Shown here piece after piece: positions 18,397-27,440 of a stretch of 64,000 nt of DNA. The position numbers were made by a program, and so were the translations under genes. Source of the stretch: a virus; the IMG/VR virus record IMGVR_UViG_3300024247_000004, positions 1 to 64,000 of that record; one strand, 5' to 3'. The notes below the pieces were generated by a model, which ran no database searches, had not been told where the DNA came from, and worked only from the letters and a program-made list of their open reading frames with translations. The first letter of the stretch is position 1. Every line of letters starts with the position of its first letter.

Positions 18397-20355
18397 ATGA
18401 TAATTAATTATAATCAATTTATTTTAGAAAACGAAGATAAGGAATATGAGAAGTTAGATGCGAAAGCAGGTGACATGTCAAAAAAGTTAACCGATAAGGA
18501 GAGAGCACGTTATAAAGAATTAAGTAAAAAACATTTCCCAATAGTTATTAAAAAATTACCTGGAGATGTTTATGAAATTAAGACAGTAGGTTTAGGATAT
18601 ACAGGCCCACAAGGAGATGTGTTAGCAGAATATTATAGAGAAGAAATTTTAGCAAAGGTAAAAAATCCAAAAGGTATTCACATGGATATTAGAAGAAATG
18701 ATGGAGGACAACAGGCTCCAGCTAAGGCAATATTGGATTTTTTTGTAGATACACCTAAAGACGAAGATGGAAATAGAAAAATTCCATTAGAACAACAAAG
18801 TAATTATTGGCCAACTGATGAATGGACAGATGAAGATAGAGAAAGAGGTTATCAATCGAAGACTAATTATTTAGAAAGTAAAATAGAAGATAAGAATAAA
18901 TTTACAAATATACCTACAGTGGTTTCCACAAGTGATTGGACATTTTCAGGAGGTGAATTCTTAACTGACACTATAAAAAACTTTGGCAAAGACAACATTA
19001 CACACGTTGGCTCTAATTCAGGAGGAGGAGCAAATAGAACGTCACATACTGCCGACGACATGGCATCAACTTGGCCAGATGAAGATCCAAATGCTGAAGG
19101 ATTATCAGTTGATGAAAAGTTAGAAAGATCAATGAAAGTATTTGAAAAGTTTTATGTAGATAAAGAAAAAGCCAAAGAATGTAGAGAAGCAGTTATGAAA
19201 GATCCTAGTAAATATATTAAGGATGGAAAAATAAACGATAAAACAGTTCAAGACAAAATGCGTGAAATTACAAAAGATTTTCATGTAGCATATTTTACAA
19301 GAGAAGATGGAAAAATTGAAGTAGCGACGCCTTATGGAAAATCTGATAGGATAGTAACTGATAAAGATGGTAAGCCATTTGGACCTCCTTATGAATTTAA
19401 AGGAAATTGGGAAGGAACAGGAACAGGAAATGCAGTACCAGGAATAGGAATTACAGAAACAGATCCAGATACTGCTAAAAACAGCGCATTAGAATTACTA
19501 TATACAAAGACTGGTCAGAAAGATCAGCTTGAAAAAATGAAATCAAATCCAAAAGAATTTGGTCTTACTAAAGACGGCAAAGATGATTGGTATAAAAGAG
19601 GTACACTTGCAGATAGAGAAGCAGGTAGAGAACATAATTACCCAGGATATGCAGCTGAAGGAAAACACCCTGAAATGTGGAAAGCTAGCCAAAAGGCAGC
19701 AAGTAAAAATATGAAAAACTGGAAAAGCATTCTTAAAAAAGCAGAGTCTAATAAAAATATAGATGATAAATCTAAACCAGAGCCTGAAAATTGGTGGGAA
19801 GAATACAGTGATGAAGCAAAGGCCAAATATATTAAAAAACACGGAGAGGCTCCAGACGTCGGTAATAAAGTAAAACCAACTAATGAAAATAAAAGAAATA
19901 TTATGAAAAAGGTTAAACTATTTGAAGAATTCTTAAATGAATCAACAATGAATAATTTTAAACCCGAGGTATTGTCTAATAGAGATAAAGTAGATATGAA
20001 GCTTTTTAAAAGTTTAATGCCTAGAACTGCTAAAACGGTTAAAGACGCTGATCGTAGAATTCAAACATGGAAGGGTAATAAAATGTTTGTACATTATCAA
20101 GCATTTACAGTTCAACCAAATGGTAATAAACCAGATTTACCAACATATAAGTTCCATAATTCACAATATTGGTTAAACGATACTCAATTAGGTTGGGCAG
20201 GTAGAGCAGGTGAAAAGGTAAACATCACTTTATTAACAATAACTGATGTAACTGATCCTGATAATGAAAAAATGTTAGGAGAACTTTATGTTAATACCGA
20301 TACATATTTACAAGAACACAATATAGTATTTAACGAGTTAAAGAAAATATCATAA
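18397..20355 (+). CDS. Tagged S41-type (tail-specific/CTPase-like) peptidase fused to a second tagged module
   Basis: A 652-residue protein. The N-terminal tag is MIINYNQFILENED. Residues ~85-230 resemble the S41 protease core: HMDIRRNDGGQ matches the family's 'DlRgNgGG' strand, and IPTVVSTSDWTFSGGEFL matches the nucleophile region, with Ser in TFSGGE, followed by HVGSNSGGG. The Lys general base was not located with certainty. At residue 503 (ATG at 19903) a second tag, MKKVKLFEEFLNES, starts a ~150-residue C-terminal domain of unknown function. Two tags in one chain suggest a fusion of two packaged proteins. Confidence 0.55.
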   Translation: MIINYNQFILENEDKEYEKLDAKAGDMSKKLTDKERARYKELSKKHFPIVIKKLPGDVYEIKTVGLGYTGPQGDVLAEYYREEILAKVKNPKGIHMDIRRNDGGQQAPAKAILDFFVDTPKDEDGNRKIPLEQQSNYWPTDEWTDEDRERGYQSKTNYLESKIEDKNKFTNIPTVVSTSDWTFSGGEFLTDTIKNFGKDNITHVGSNSGGGANRTSHTADDMASTWPDEDPNAEGLSVDEKLERSMKVFEKFYVDKEKAKECREAVMKDPSKYIKDGKINDKTVQDKMREITKDFHVAYFTREDGKIEVATPYGKSDRIVTDKDGKPFGPPYEFKGNWEGTGTGNAVPGIGITETDPDTAKNSALELLYTKTGQKDQLEKMKSNPKEFGLTKDGKDDWYKRGTLADREAGREHNYPGYAAEGKHPEMWKASQKAASKNMKNWKSILKKAESNKNIDDKSKPEPENWWEEYSDEAKAKYIKKHGEAPDVGNKVKPTNENKRNIMKKVKLFEEFLNESTMNNFKPEVLSNRDKVDMKLFKSLMPRTAKTVKDADRRIQTWKGNKMFVHYQAFTVQPNGNKPDLPTYKFHNSQYWLNDTQLGWAGRAGEKVNITLLTITDVTDPDNEKMLGELYVNTDTYLQEHNIVFNELKKIS

Positions 20356-20366
20356 AATTATAAGAA

Positions 20367-22205
20367 ATGGCATTACAGGATTTAAGAACATATTATGAGT
20401 CAGTTGAAAAAGAGGATTTTAATAATCTCTTAGCACAGAAATGTTTAGTTACTGAAAAGATTCAAGCAAGTAGTCTTCATGTAAGAAGAGAAGATAGACT
20501 CTTAGAATTTTATAAATCAGGTAATAAGCAGGCTCTTAATAAAATAGATAGAACAATTGTTTCTTACTATGAAAAAGGTATAGGCCATTTTAAAGCATTA
20601 TTAGACGAGACTATTCAACAGATGCCAAGTGATTGGAAATTTGGATTTGATTATATGGTTAGTGAAAAGACAGTAGACATTGAATATGATACACTTCCAA
20701 AAAATAGTCTTATATTAACACATATTCAAGTATTAAATGAAGACAGAACCCAGATTAAAAAAGTAATTAGAGATCCTAAGATTTTAGAAAAATGGGCTAA
20801 TCTTTTAGAAGTTCAATCGCCTGAGGTTGTTTATGAAGGCATCCTTTCAGATCACCAAAAGGAAAAGTTAGTTAATATACTGAGCTTACAAGGAGAGCAA
20901 GCAAAAATAGAATTACAAGATTTTGGTTTTTCTTATAGAGCATTTACAACATTTAACGAGTCAATTCATAAGTCAATGTTAAACAATGATATTCATAAAG
21001 ACATTGATGGATTAGTTGTAAGTTTTGTAGAGGGCAAATCATTAAAGAACTTTAAACTACAGAGTCCATTAAAAGAAATTAAAGAACAAGAAGAAAGAAA
21101 GAGTTCGGATGCGTATCAAATTACCGTAGTAAAACTTATTGAATATTTTAATGCGTTTGATTTTAGTGAAATACAACTTGAAAGTAAAGAAGTTGATGAG
21201 AGATATTTAGAATTAATGACAGCAGGTTTTAATTCATTTATAAAAGATAATGGAGCAAGCTTTATTGGCATGAATTTTGATAGCGCAGAGTTTGCAAACA
21301 ATGAAGCATTTGATTTAAATCCAAAAATGATAACAAATCAAGAAACTATTAGGCTTGTTAATGAATCAAGAGAAGTCGCAGAATTATTAAAAATAACATT
21401 AGGTACTTTTAGAAAGAAGAGACAGAAAGAAAATGGAGTTTTAGCAGGAGATGCATTTAATAGTTTAAACGGTATTATAGAAAAGATTGAAGCAAGAATT
21501 TACGAAAAAGTAGAGGAAGATAGTGTAATGGATTTTAAAACATTTAAAATTAACGATACACTTAAGGGACAAACAAATCCAATTAACGAAGGTTTAAAAG
21601 TAAACCATCCTGAAAGAGGAGCTAAAGAAGTTAATATGTTTGTTGGTAGGTTTCAGCCATTCACATTAGGACATGTTAAAGTCGTTGAACATTTGCATAA
21701 ACAAAATGGACTTCCAACTGTTATATTTTTAGTTAAAGCTAAAAAGAAAAAGAAAGAAGACAGTTTTAAAAGACCATTTGATGAAACAATGCAGGTAAAT
21801 ATGATAAAACAGGTGATGAAGGAATATCCTATTGAGACAGTGTATGTTATAGATACCGCAGCAATTGACAAAATGTTTAATGCTATGAGACCTAAGTATG
21901 AACCTGTATTATGGGGAACAGGTAGTGATAGAATGAAAACATATGGCTATCAAGTTAATAACCCAAAATATAGAGGAGAATTAGGAGTTGAAGATAGCTT
22001 CAGATTAGAAGAAATTCCAAGGACAGACGATAACATTAGTGCAACAAAGGTAAGAAACGCTTTATTAGATGGAGACGAAAAGACATATAAGTCCATGACT
22101 CCAAAATCTATGCACAAAATGTATAAATTATTAAAACAAACAATGGAAGAAAGTGTTGAACTACAAGAACAAGTTTTAACATTTTCAGAATTTAAAAGCA
22201 AATAA
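20367..22205 (+). CDS. Fusion of ligase-like domain and NMNAT-like nucleotidylyltransferase
   Basis: A 612-residue protein with two nucleotide-handling domains. The N-terminal ~260 residues look like a ligase-superfamily domain: VTEKIQASSL with K31 (KxQA instead of KxDG), FGFDYM, and DGLVVSFVEGK followed by FKLQSP. From residue ~424 a HIGH-type nucleotidylyltransferase domain is clear: MFVGRFQPFTLGH with the TxGH motif at the end, and DNISATKVRNAL matching the 'ISxTxxR' motif of NMN adenylyltransferases. The C-terminus LTFSEFKSK resembles the capsid tag but at the wrong end. Roles in NAD metabolism or end repair are possible; the substrate is not shown by sequence. Confidence 0.6.
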   Translation: MALQDLRTYYESVEKEDFNNLLAQKCLVTEKIQASSLHVRREDRLLEFYKSGNKQALNKIDRTIVSYYEKGIGHFKALLDETIQQMPSDWKFGFDYMVSEKTVDIEYDTLPKNSLILTHIQVLNEDRTQIKKVIRDPKILEKWANLLEVQSPEVVYEGILSDHQKEKLVNILSLQGEQAKIELQDFGFSYRAFTTFNESIHKSMLNNDIHKDIDGLVVSFVEGKSLKNFKLQSPLKEIKEQEERKSSDAYQITVVKLIEYFNAFDFSEIQLESKEVDERYLELMTAGFNSFIKDNGASFIGMNFDSAEFANNEAFDLNPKMITNQETIRLVNESREVAELLKITLGTFRKKRQKENGVLAGDAFNSLNGIIEKIEARIYEKVEEDSVMDFKTFKINDTLKGQTNPINEGLKVNHPERGAKEVNMFVGRFQPFTLGHVKVVEHLHKQNGLPTVIFLVKAKKKKKEDSFKRPFDETMQVNMIKQVMKEYPIETVYVIDTAAIDKMFNAMRPKYEPVLWGTGSDRMKTYGYQVNNPKYRGELGVEDSFRLEEIPRTDDNISATKVRNALLDGDEKTYKSMTPKSMHKMYKLLKQTMEESVELQEQVLTFSEFKSK

Positions 22206-22206
22206 G

Positions 22207-23217
22207 ATGAGTATAAGAACAGATTTTCAAATATTATTAAATAAAGCTATTAAAAGAGAAGATCTTTTAGTAGAAGGAAATATAGGTAAGTATCAATCAC
22301 TAGGAAGTTTAAATAATTTAAAGGCAAAGCAACAAATGTTTGACCTTATTAACAAAGATTATTTTAAAGGAAAATCTCCTTTTTCAAAGAGATTAACTTT
22401 AACAGAAATAGATGATTCTACAATGCAAGAAGTTTTTACATTAATGAGTGAAGATATTGATGCAGCAAATACAATATTTAATTTAAAAAGAACAGGTATT
22501 GGTTCAGGTGAAATATTAATGGCATACCTTGTTGAAAACTTAGTAATAGGAGGAGGTAGTGCAGATGTAGACTTAAACTTATTCGATCCAAAGTCGGGTA
22601 AATTTTTAAGTGCTGGAATAGCAGAATTAAAAGAGGTTACAAGAACAAATGATGGTTTTTTAAAAGGTTGGAGAACAGGCGCAAGGCACGCTGCAATTAG
22701 AGCACAGGCTATTGCGGATATTAGAAATTTATATTTAGCAGTTAGGGATTCTATTACTGAATTAGACCCTACTACAAAGGCTGGTCAAGCTGCAGCAATA
22801 AGTGCAGCAAAAGGAGAATATTCAGCACTACTTAAATATTTTGAAGACCTAGATGCAATACCAGCAGCAGCTGATAGAGATTTTAAACTTAAACAAGGTA
22901 CAAAAGGTGAAATAATCGTAAAGTTTCAAGGGAATGTAATAGGTAATATTGGTGACGCAAAAACAATTTCAGAAATTAATAAGATTTTAAGTCAAGATGT
23001 TAATACGAATGTAAAAACTTATAGGCAAATCGAAGAAGAAGTGGCAAAAGGGTTTGGAGATATAGATGAAAAGTTTGTATTTATTAGAACTACAGGAAAA
23101 TCTGAAAAGAAAAAGATACAAGGTATTTATTATAAGGAAAAATTACCTGATAATGCTAAAGAATTAAAAATATCAGAAGTCACTCAAAATACGATTAAAG
23201 TTAAAGTAAAAATTTGA
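22207..23217 (+). CDS. Unknown protein, possible PD-(D/E)xK nuclease fold
   Basis: A 336-residue protein starting 1 base after the previous stop. GSGEILMAYLVE (~100-110) followed by GGGSADVDLNLF (D120, D122) and IAELKEV (E140-x-K142) is compatible with a PD-(D/E)xK nuclease core: helix with Glu, strand with Asp, strand with ExK. The N-terminus DFQILLNKAIKREDLLVEGN has tag-like and [LIV]-x-E character but is not a clear tag. It sits inside the tagged-protein block. Function is not established. Confidence 0.4.
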   Translation: MSIRTDFQILLNKAIKREDLLVEGNIGKYQSLGSLNNLKAKQQMFDLINKDYFKGKSPFSKRLTLTEIDDSTMQEVFTLMSEDIDAANTIFNLKRTGIGSGEILMAYLVENLVIGGGSADVDLNLFDPKSGKFLSAGIAELKEVTRTNDGFLKGWRTGARHAAIRAQAIADIRNLYLAVRDSITELDPTTKAGQAAAISAAKGEYSALLKYFEDLDAIPAAADRDFKLKQGTKGEIIVKFQGNVIGNIGDAKTISEINKILSQDVNTNVKTYRQIEEEVAKGFGDIDEKFVFIRTTGKSEKKKIQGIYYKEKLPDNAKELKISEVTQNTIKVKVKI

Positions 23218-23224
23218 TATATAA
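23216..23224 (+). promoter_or_regulatory. Late-promoter-like motif GATATATAA
   Basis: Exact copy overlapping the stop codon of the preceding gene, 28 bases before the ATG at 23253, with an A-rich leader between. Confidence 0.55.
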
Positions 23225-23252
23225 TAGATAGGACAAAAAATAAAGAAAAAAA

Positions 23253-25706
23253 ATGGCAACATTCGAAGAATTTTTAAACGAAAGAAATATAACTCTTAAA
23301 AGAAGATATACTGAATCACACCCTTCCCAAACTGTAGGCAATTCAGCTAGAGTTAGAAATGCAATTATCGAAGCATTAAAGGATGGCAAAATAACAGTTG
23401 AAGAATTTAATAATATAGTTAGTCAACACTCTTCTGCTCCATCAAAATGGACAAGAGGTAATAAAAGATTTTTCAAAATAGAAGAAGATGGCGTAAGTCT
23501 TTCTAAATATGGAACAAAAATATTAAATAGCTTAGTTACTGAATCTATAGATGAAGGTTTAAATAAGTCAGATGTTACATATCAATTAGCAATAGATTAT
23601 ACAGGTAGAACTAAGCCGAAAATTACTAAACTTAATAAGAAAAGACTTGAAATTAAGTACGGTTATAAAATTAGCCCAGAAACGGTAATTGATTCTATCA
23701 AGAAGGTTCATCCAGAAGTAGAACTTAAACATGTTGAATGGTCAGATAAAATGTCAGGTGGAGGTTTTCACATATTTGATATTTTAGAATCTGCAGTTAC
23801 TGAAGGAACATATGACTCAAAAGATCATATAGGATCTACATCAGATGGACAAGGTTCTAATGCTGAGATTTATAAAAAAGGTAGAGGATATTATGTAGTT
23901 GTTAGTGGAGAGTATGATTATGACTTCGAGGCTAAGAATGACAAAGAACTAATAAATAAGTTAGAAGAATATGAATTTGATTCTTCTGATATTTTAGAAT
24001 CAGCGATTAATAATATAGAAGAAAATATGATACATAATAATTTTAATGAATTCATTAATAAATCAATTAATGAAAATAACGTACAGGATTTAGATATGGA
24101 AGATATGAATCCTAAAATGGCTAAGCAGCTATTAAACATGGCTAGTAAACAATATAAAAACGAATTTCAAGGATCTTATACTGTAGATAAAGGAAATAAA
24201 AAAATGAGGTTTGATACTTATAGTGCTTTATTAGCTATGGTAAAGCAAAAAGATTCTGGACCTTATGGTCCTTCATATGGTATTAATATTGGAGGAAATA
24301 ATGAATTAGAAGATTTTGAAGGTAATGTTTTAGGTAAGCTAAATGATAAATCATTATCAAGTGCAATTAGTAGTGTTGCAGCTGCTATGAAAATGGCAGC
24401 TAAAAACAGTAATGAATCAGTAGTTACTGAAGCCAGAGTAAGTGCAAAAAAGTTATTAAAATCAGTTGTAAATGGAGAAAGTAACTCAGTTGAAGGTATT
24501 AAACTTTCTAAAGAAATGGCCCAATCATTTTTAGAGTGGCTAGATCAATCAAGTTATGGTAGAAAATTTAGCGATCTTCCATTTGATAAATTATTTAGTG
24601 CAGCATTTAATTGGGGTATTGAAAGATATGCTAAAGACAATAAACTGAAAAATGAATTAAAAGATTTAAAAACAAAGGCAAAAACAATGAAAGAATCAAA
24701 AATATACGAAAGTTTCAGTGAATTTGTTAATGAATCTTTAGAACTTAATGAAGCATTAAAGAGTTCTAAACTTAGAGGACTTCTTACTATGAAAAGAGGT
24801 AGTAAGGCAATTTTAAAAGCAATTTATGGCTTTAGTAAAATAGAATTAGACAAAATAACAGATGATCAAATAATAGATATTGATCCTAAATTAGGTAAAA
24901 AAGCAGAAGGTTTAGTTGTTTATTATACAACTCAAGAAAAAGACAACCCTTATGCTGATACTTCAAAATCTACATATAATTCTGCTGGTAAAATTCCAGC
25001 AAATACAATACTTGCATTAGGTATGGGAAAAGACGTTGCATATGTTAAAAGAGATTATATTAAGAGAAAAATGACAATGTCTTTAACTACAGATCCTAGA
25101 AAATCATCTTATGATATTGGAATTAATAAAGAGTATAGAGGCTGGGACGCATCCGGTATTTATAATGTAAAAAGAGTAATTGATGTTGCAGACGCTGCAT
25201 TTGTAATTAATACTAACGCTCTTCCAAATACTAAAGGAAAAATTGAAGACAGAGTAAAAGCTAAAGAAGGTGCATTAGCATTTAAATCTGATAAGGAATT
25301 TAAAGATGCAAACATAGCAAGATATAGAGAAATTCTACAAAAGAGAGCAAGTGAATTACCAATAGATAAATTAGTAGAAGATGCAATTGATGATGCAACT
25401 AAGGTTATGAAAGATGGTTTAAAAAATCAAGAAAAAAATAAGTACGGAGAACTTATTGCAGGTGTAGGAAAGGACGGTAGAGCTTATAAATTAAATGACA
25501 TTAGTAATTTTATAAATGGTTTAATTTCAGACTATGAAAGATGGTCAGGTTATATGGCAACAATTGAAGAGGCTGAAGCTAAATATGGTAAAGATTCTAG
25601 AGAATTTGAATGGGAAGCTAGATATTCTCAAAAAGAATCTGAGGAATACGCAAAGAGAATTAAAGATAAATTAGCTAAACTTAAGAAAAGAAACTTAGCT
25701 TGGTAA
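23253..25706 (+). CDS. Multi-tag packaged polyprotein candidate
   Basis: An 817-residue protein with three copies of the capsid-targeting-like tag: MATFEEFLNERN at residue 1, MIHNNFNEFINKS at 259, and MKESKIYESFSEFVNES at 479. Each begins at or beside a methionine. [LIV]-x-E sites (LVTES, AVTEG, VVTEA) are scattered between, as expected for prohead-protease processing. The segments between tags are lysine-rich and do not match a family I know; residues ~530-690 (TILALGMGKDVAYVKRDY region) look like an alpha/beta enzyme domain. The start is supported by the GATATATAA motif and A-rich leader. Fusion of formerly separate internal proteins is inferred. Confidence 0.6.
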   Translation: MATFEEFLNERNITLKRRYTESHPSQTVGNSARVRNAIIEALKDGKITVEEFNNIVSQHSSAPSKWTRGNKRFFKIEEDGVSLSKYGTKILNSLVTESIDEGLNKSDVTYQLAIDYTGRTKPKITKLNKKRLEIKYGYKISPETVIDSIKKVHPEVELKHVEWSDKMSGGGFHIFDILESAVTEGTYDSKDHIGSTSDGQGSNAEIYKKGRGYYVVVSGEYDYDFEAKNDKELINKLEEYEFDSSDILESAINNIEENMIHNNFNEFINKSINENNVQDLDMEDMNPKMAKQLLNMASKQYKNEFQGSYTVDKGNKKMRFDTYSALLAMVKQKDSGPYGPSYGINIGGNNELEDFEGNVLGKLNDKSLSSAISSVAAAMKMAAKNSNESVVTEARVSAKKLLKSVVNGESNSVEGIKLSKEMAQSFLEWLDQSSYGRKFSDLPFDKLFSAAFNWGIERYAKDNKLKNELKDLKTKAKTMKESKIYESFSEFVNESLELNEALKSSKLRGLLTMKRGSKAILKAIYGFSKIELDKITDDQIIDIDPKLGKKAEGLVVYYTTQEKDNPYADTSKSTYNSAGKIPANTILALGMGKDVAYVKRDYIKRKMTMSLTTDPRKSSYDIGINKEYRGWDASGIYNVKRVIDVADAAFVINTNALPNTKGKIEDRVKAKEGALAFKSDKEFKDANIARYREILQKRASELPIDKLVEDAIDDATKVMKDGLKNQEKNKYGELIAGVGKDGRAYKLNDISNFINGLISDYERWSGYMATIEEAEAKYGKDSREFEWEARYSQKESEEYAKRIKDKLAKLKKRNLAW

Positions 25707-26212
25707 TGAACGAAAACGTTACACCAGCAAATATTGGAGGTATGGGAAATCCTGCCTTTCCACAAGGTGGAGAAGTAGGAAGTGGAGATGTGCCAGCTGG
25801 TAAAGGAGATGCTAAGAAAGAGCAAAAGAAAAAGAAGAAAGAAAGAGAAGAATATCTTAAAAATAGAAAAGAAGAAATGGTACATACTACATTTAGTGGA
25901 TTTATAAATGAAGCTAAAATTAAAGATGCTAGAAAAGATTTAGGCTATATTGCATTTCTTGAAGAAATGGCAGAAATTAATAATAGAGACATTCAAAACG
26001 CATATGATGTTGCACTAAAAGTTTTACAAGATAAAGGTATGAGTGAAAAGGAAGCAATTGGATTTTTAAACTCACCACATGGAAAGTATATGGCAGAATA
26101 TTTAATTCCAGGTCAAGATTATAGTCATGAAGCATTCTTAGACAAATTAGATGAATACTATAACGAAAGAATGTTGAAACAATATGCAAAGGATTTTAAA
26201 AACCTAGCATAA
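25706..26212 (+). CDS. Protein sharing the capsid protein's NIGGMG motif and carrying an internal tag
   Basis: A 168-residue protein. The ATG at 25706 overlaps the upstream TAA by one base; an upstream TTG at 25700 is less likely. Residues ~7-17 read ANIGGMGNPAFP, nearly the same as MNIGGMGAVAFP near the N-terminus of the major capsid protein. A very lysine-rich linker (KKEQKKKKKERE) follows, then at residue 58 (ATG 25877) a tag-like MVHTTFSGFINEAK and a helical C-terminal domain. A capsid-interior role is inferred. A strong terminator follows. Confidence 0.55.
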   Translation: MNENVTPANIGGMGNPAFPQGGEVGSGDVPAGKGDAKKEQKKKKKEREEYLKNRKEEMVHTTFSGFINEAKIKDARKDLGYIAFLEEMAEINNRDIQNAYDVALKVLQDKGMSEKEAIGFLNSPHGKYMAEYLIPGQDYSHEAFLDKLDEYYNERMLKQYAKDFKNLA

Positions 26213-26234
26213 GAATAAGTTAGTATTTATAATT

Positions 26235-26268
26235 AAAACCCAAGTTCTCGCAGATCTTGGGTTTTTTT
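26235..26268 (+). terminator. Rho-independent terminator
   Basis: AAAACCCAAG (26235-26244) pairs perfectly with CTTGGGTTTT (26256-26265) around an 11-base loop, ending in a T-run. It closes the tagged-protein operon. Confidence 0.85.
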
Positions 26269-26301
26269 GTTAATAACTTTAGTAAAAAAGTTGCCTCAAA
26301 A

Positions 26302-26352
26302 TTTTCACGGGTCAAAGATTATAGTTATATTAGTATTATAATTAAAACTTAA
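26302..26352 (+). promoter_or_regulatory. Duplicated 51-bp promoter-like element, copy 1
   Basis: This stretch matches 56647-56697 at 49 of 51 positions; the only differences are two bases after TTTTCAC. Both copies end 5 bases before the ATG of a small gene and lack the GATATATAA motif. Placed just after a terminator, it is most simply a promoter of a different class, early or middle. Confidence 0.65.
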
Positions 26353-26357
26353 ACTAG

Positions 26358-26633
26358 ATGAGCTATACAAATTTTAACAGACATGAATCAATGAATTCAG
26401 AAACTAGAAAAGAAATCATGAACTTAATTAATGATTTAATAAATTACGATGAACAAATAGATAAAAAATTAAGAAGATCTATTGAAAACAAATTATATGG
26501 TTTATTTGATGGTTATTTATATGATAAACTTCAATTGAATGCATTAGAATGTCCAAGTGATTTAGCAAGTAGAATTATGAAAATATATCATAAATGTGCA
26601 ATGTACCCAAAGTCAAAAACAATTATATTTTAA
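26358..26633 (+). CDS. Small protein of unknown function under the duplicated promoter
   Basis: A 91-residue helical, charged protein (RKEIMNLINDLINYDEQID, then KKLRRSIENKL) with two cysteines and no recognised motif. It stands alone between a terminator and the next late-type motif, so it appears to be its own transcription unit. Early host-takeover function is a guess from the promoter type only. Confidence 0.6.
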   Translation: MSYTNFNRHESMNSETRKEIMNLINDLINYDEQIDKKLRRSIENKLYGLFDGYLYDKLQLNALECPSDLASRIMKIYHKCAMYPKSKTIIF

Positions 26634-26636
26634 TCT

Positions 26637-26645
26637 GATATATAA
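26637..26645 (+). promoter_or_regulatory. Late-promoter-like motif GATATATAA
   Basis: Exact copy 26 bases before the ATG at 26672 with an A-rich leader. Confidence 0.55.
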
Positions 26646-26671
26646 TATAATATTAAAAATAAAATAACAAG

Positions 26672-27094
26672 ATGAACAATATTAAGAATTTTAACGACTT
26701 TATTAATGAGTCTCAAGAAATAAACGAAGGTACTCGTTCTCAATTTGGAAAAATTGATAAAAAAGGAAATATAACTTCAGTTTATATGCATTATGATGGT
26801 TATCCAGAAAACGTATTACCTATTTTAAGAAAAGGTTATAAAGGTGGAAAAAATGTAGATTATGTACTTTCACAAGGAAGTGGTTCAGGTCTTGAAGTAA
26901 ATCCTAAGAAAATTAACTTTTATAAAGATGATAGAGATTCTCAATCAACTGGTAATGTTGCAACAATTGCAAATTATTTATCAGATGTAGAAGATGATGG
27001 TGGAGCAGAATACGTTTATTTATGGGATGAAAGATCAAAGCAATGGATGATGGCATCTTATGGTGAAAGAGACTTAAAGGTTGCAGAAGTTTAA
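26672..27094 (+). CDS. Tagged small protein, packaged internal protein candidate
   Basis: A 140-residue protein beginning MNNIKNFNDFINESQEINEG, a clear member of the tag family with [LIV]-x-E sites directly after. The remainder (YMHYDGYPENVLPILRKGY, and near the end VYLWDERSKQWMMASYGERD) is a compact alpha/beta-looking domain I do not recognise. It is first of three consecutive short tagged genes. Confidence 0.6.
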   Translation: MNNIKNFNDFINESQEINEGTRSQFGKIDKKGNITSVYMHYDGYPENVLPILRKGYKGGKNVDYVLSQGSGSGLEVNPKKINFYKDDRDSQSTGNVATIANYLSDVEDDGGAEYVYLWDERSKQWMMASYGERDLKVAEV

Positions 27095-27110
27095 AAAAAT
27101 TAAAGTAACA

Positions 27111-27422
27111 ATGAAAAACGTAAAATTATTCGAAGAATTTATAAACGAAGATATTGACTCAAATAAAATATTTGAATTAACTGAACTAGAAAAAAAAATT
27201 AATGGCTTTACAGGCCAAGCACAGGTAAAAGCTAAAGTTGGAGTAACGACATTTTCTGTTTCAAAATACATGATAGTGTTTGATTATGACGAAGCTAATA
27301 AAGATTTACCATTTGTATTTAGACCAGATATGAAATCTGCAAAAGTAGCAAAGGATAAATTAGAAAAAACTGACATGTTTACTCCTGAAATGAACTTAAG
27401 AATTGAAGAAATTAAATATTAA
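27111..27422 (+). CDS. Tagged small protein
   Basis: A 103-residue protein. The ATG at 27111 is preferred over an in-frame TTG at 27081, because the tag MKNVKLFEEFINED then sits exactly at the N-terminus, as in its neighbours. The tag is almost identical in sequence to those at 27441 and at 19903 inside the peptidase gene. The mature part is a small mixed domain of unknown function. Confidence 0.6.
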   Translation: MKNVKLFEEFINEDIDSNKIFELTELEKKINGFTGQAQVKAKVGVTTFSVSKYMIVFDYDEANKDLPFVFRPDMKSAKVAKDKLEKTDMFTPEMNLRIEEIKY

Positions 27423-27440
27423 AATTAAAAAAACAAAGTT

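Noticed and set aside
19543-19842. Overlapping minus-strand frames opposite the peptidase gene
   Set aside because: Cys/Phe-rich shadows without start context, opposite a well-supported gene.
25700-25705. TTG start for the gene at 25706
   Set aside because: ATG at 25706 overlaps the upstream TAA in the common TAATG arrangement.
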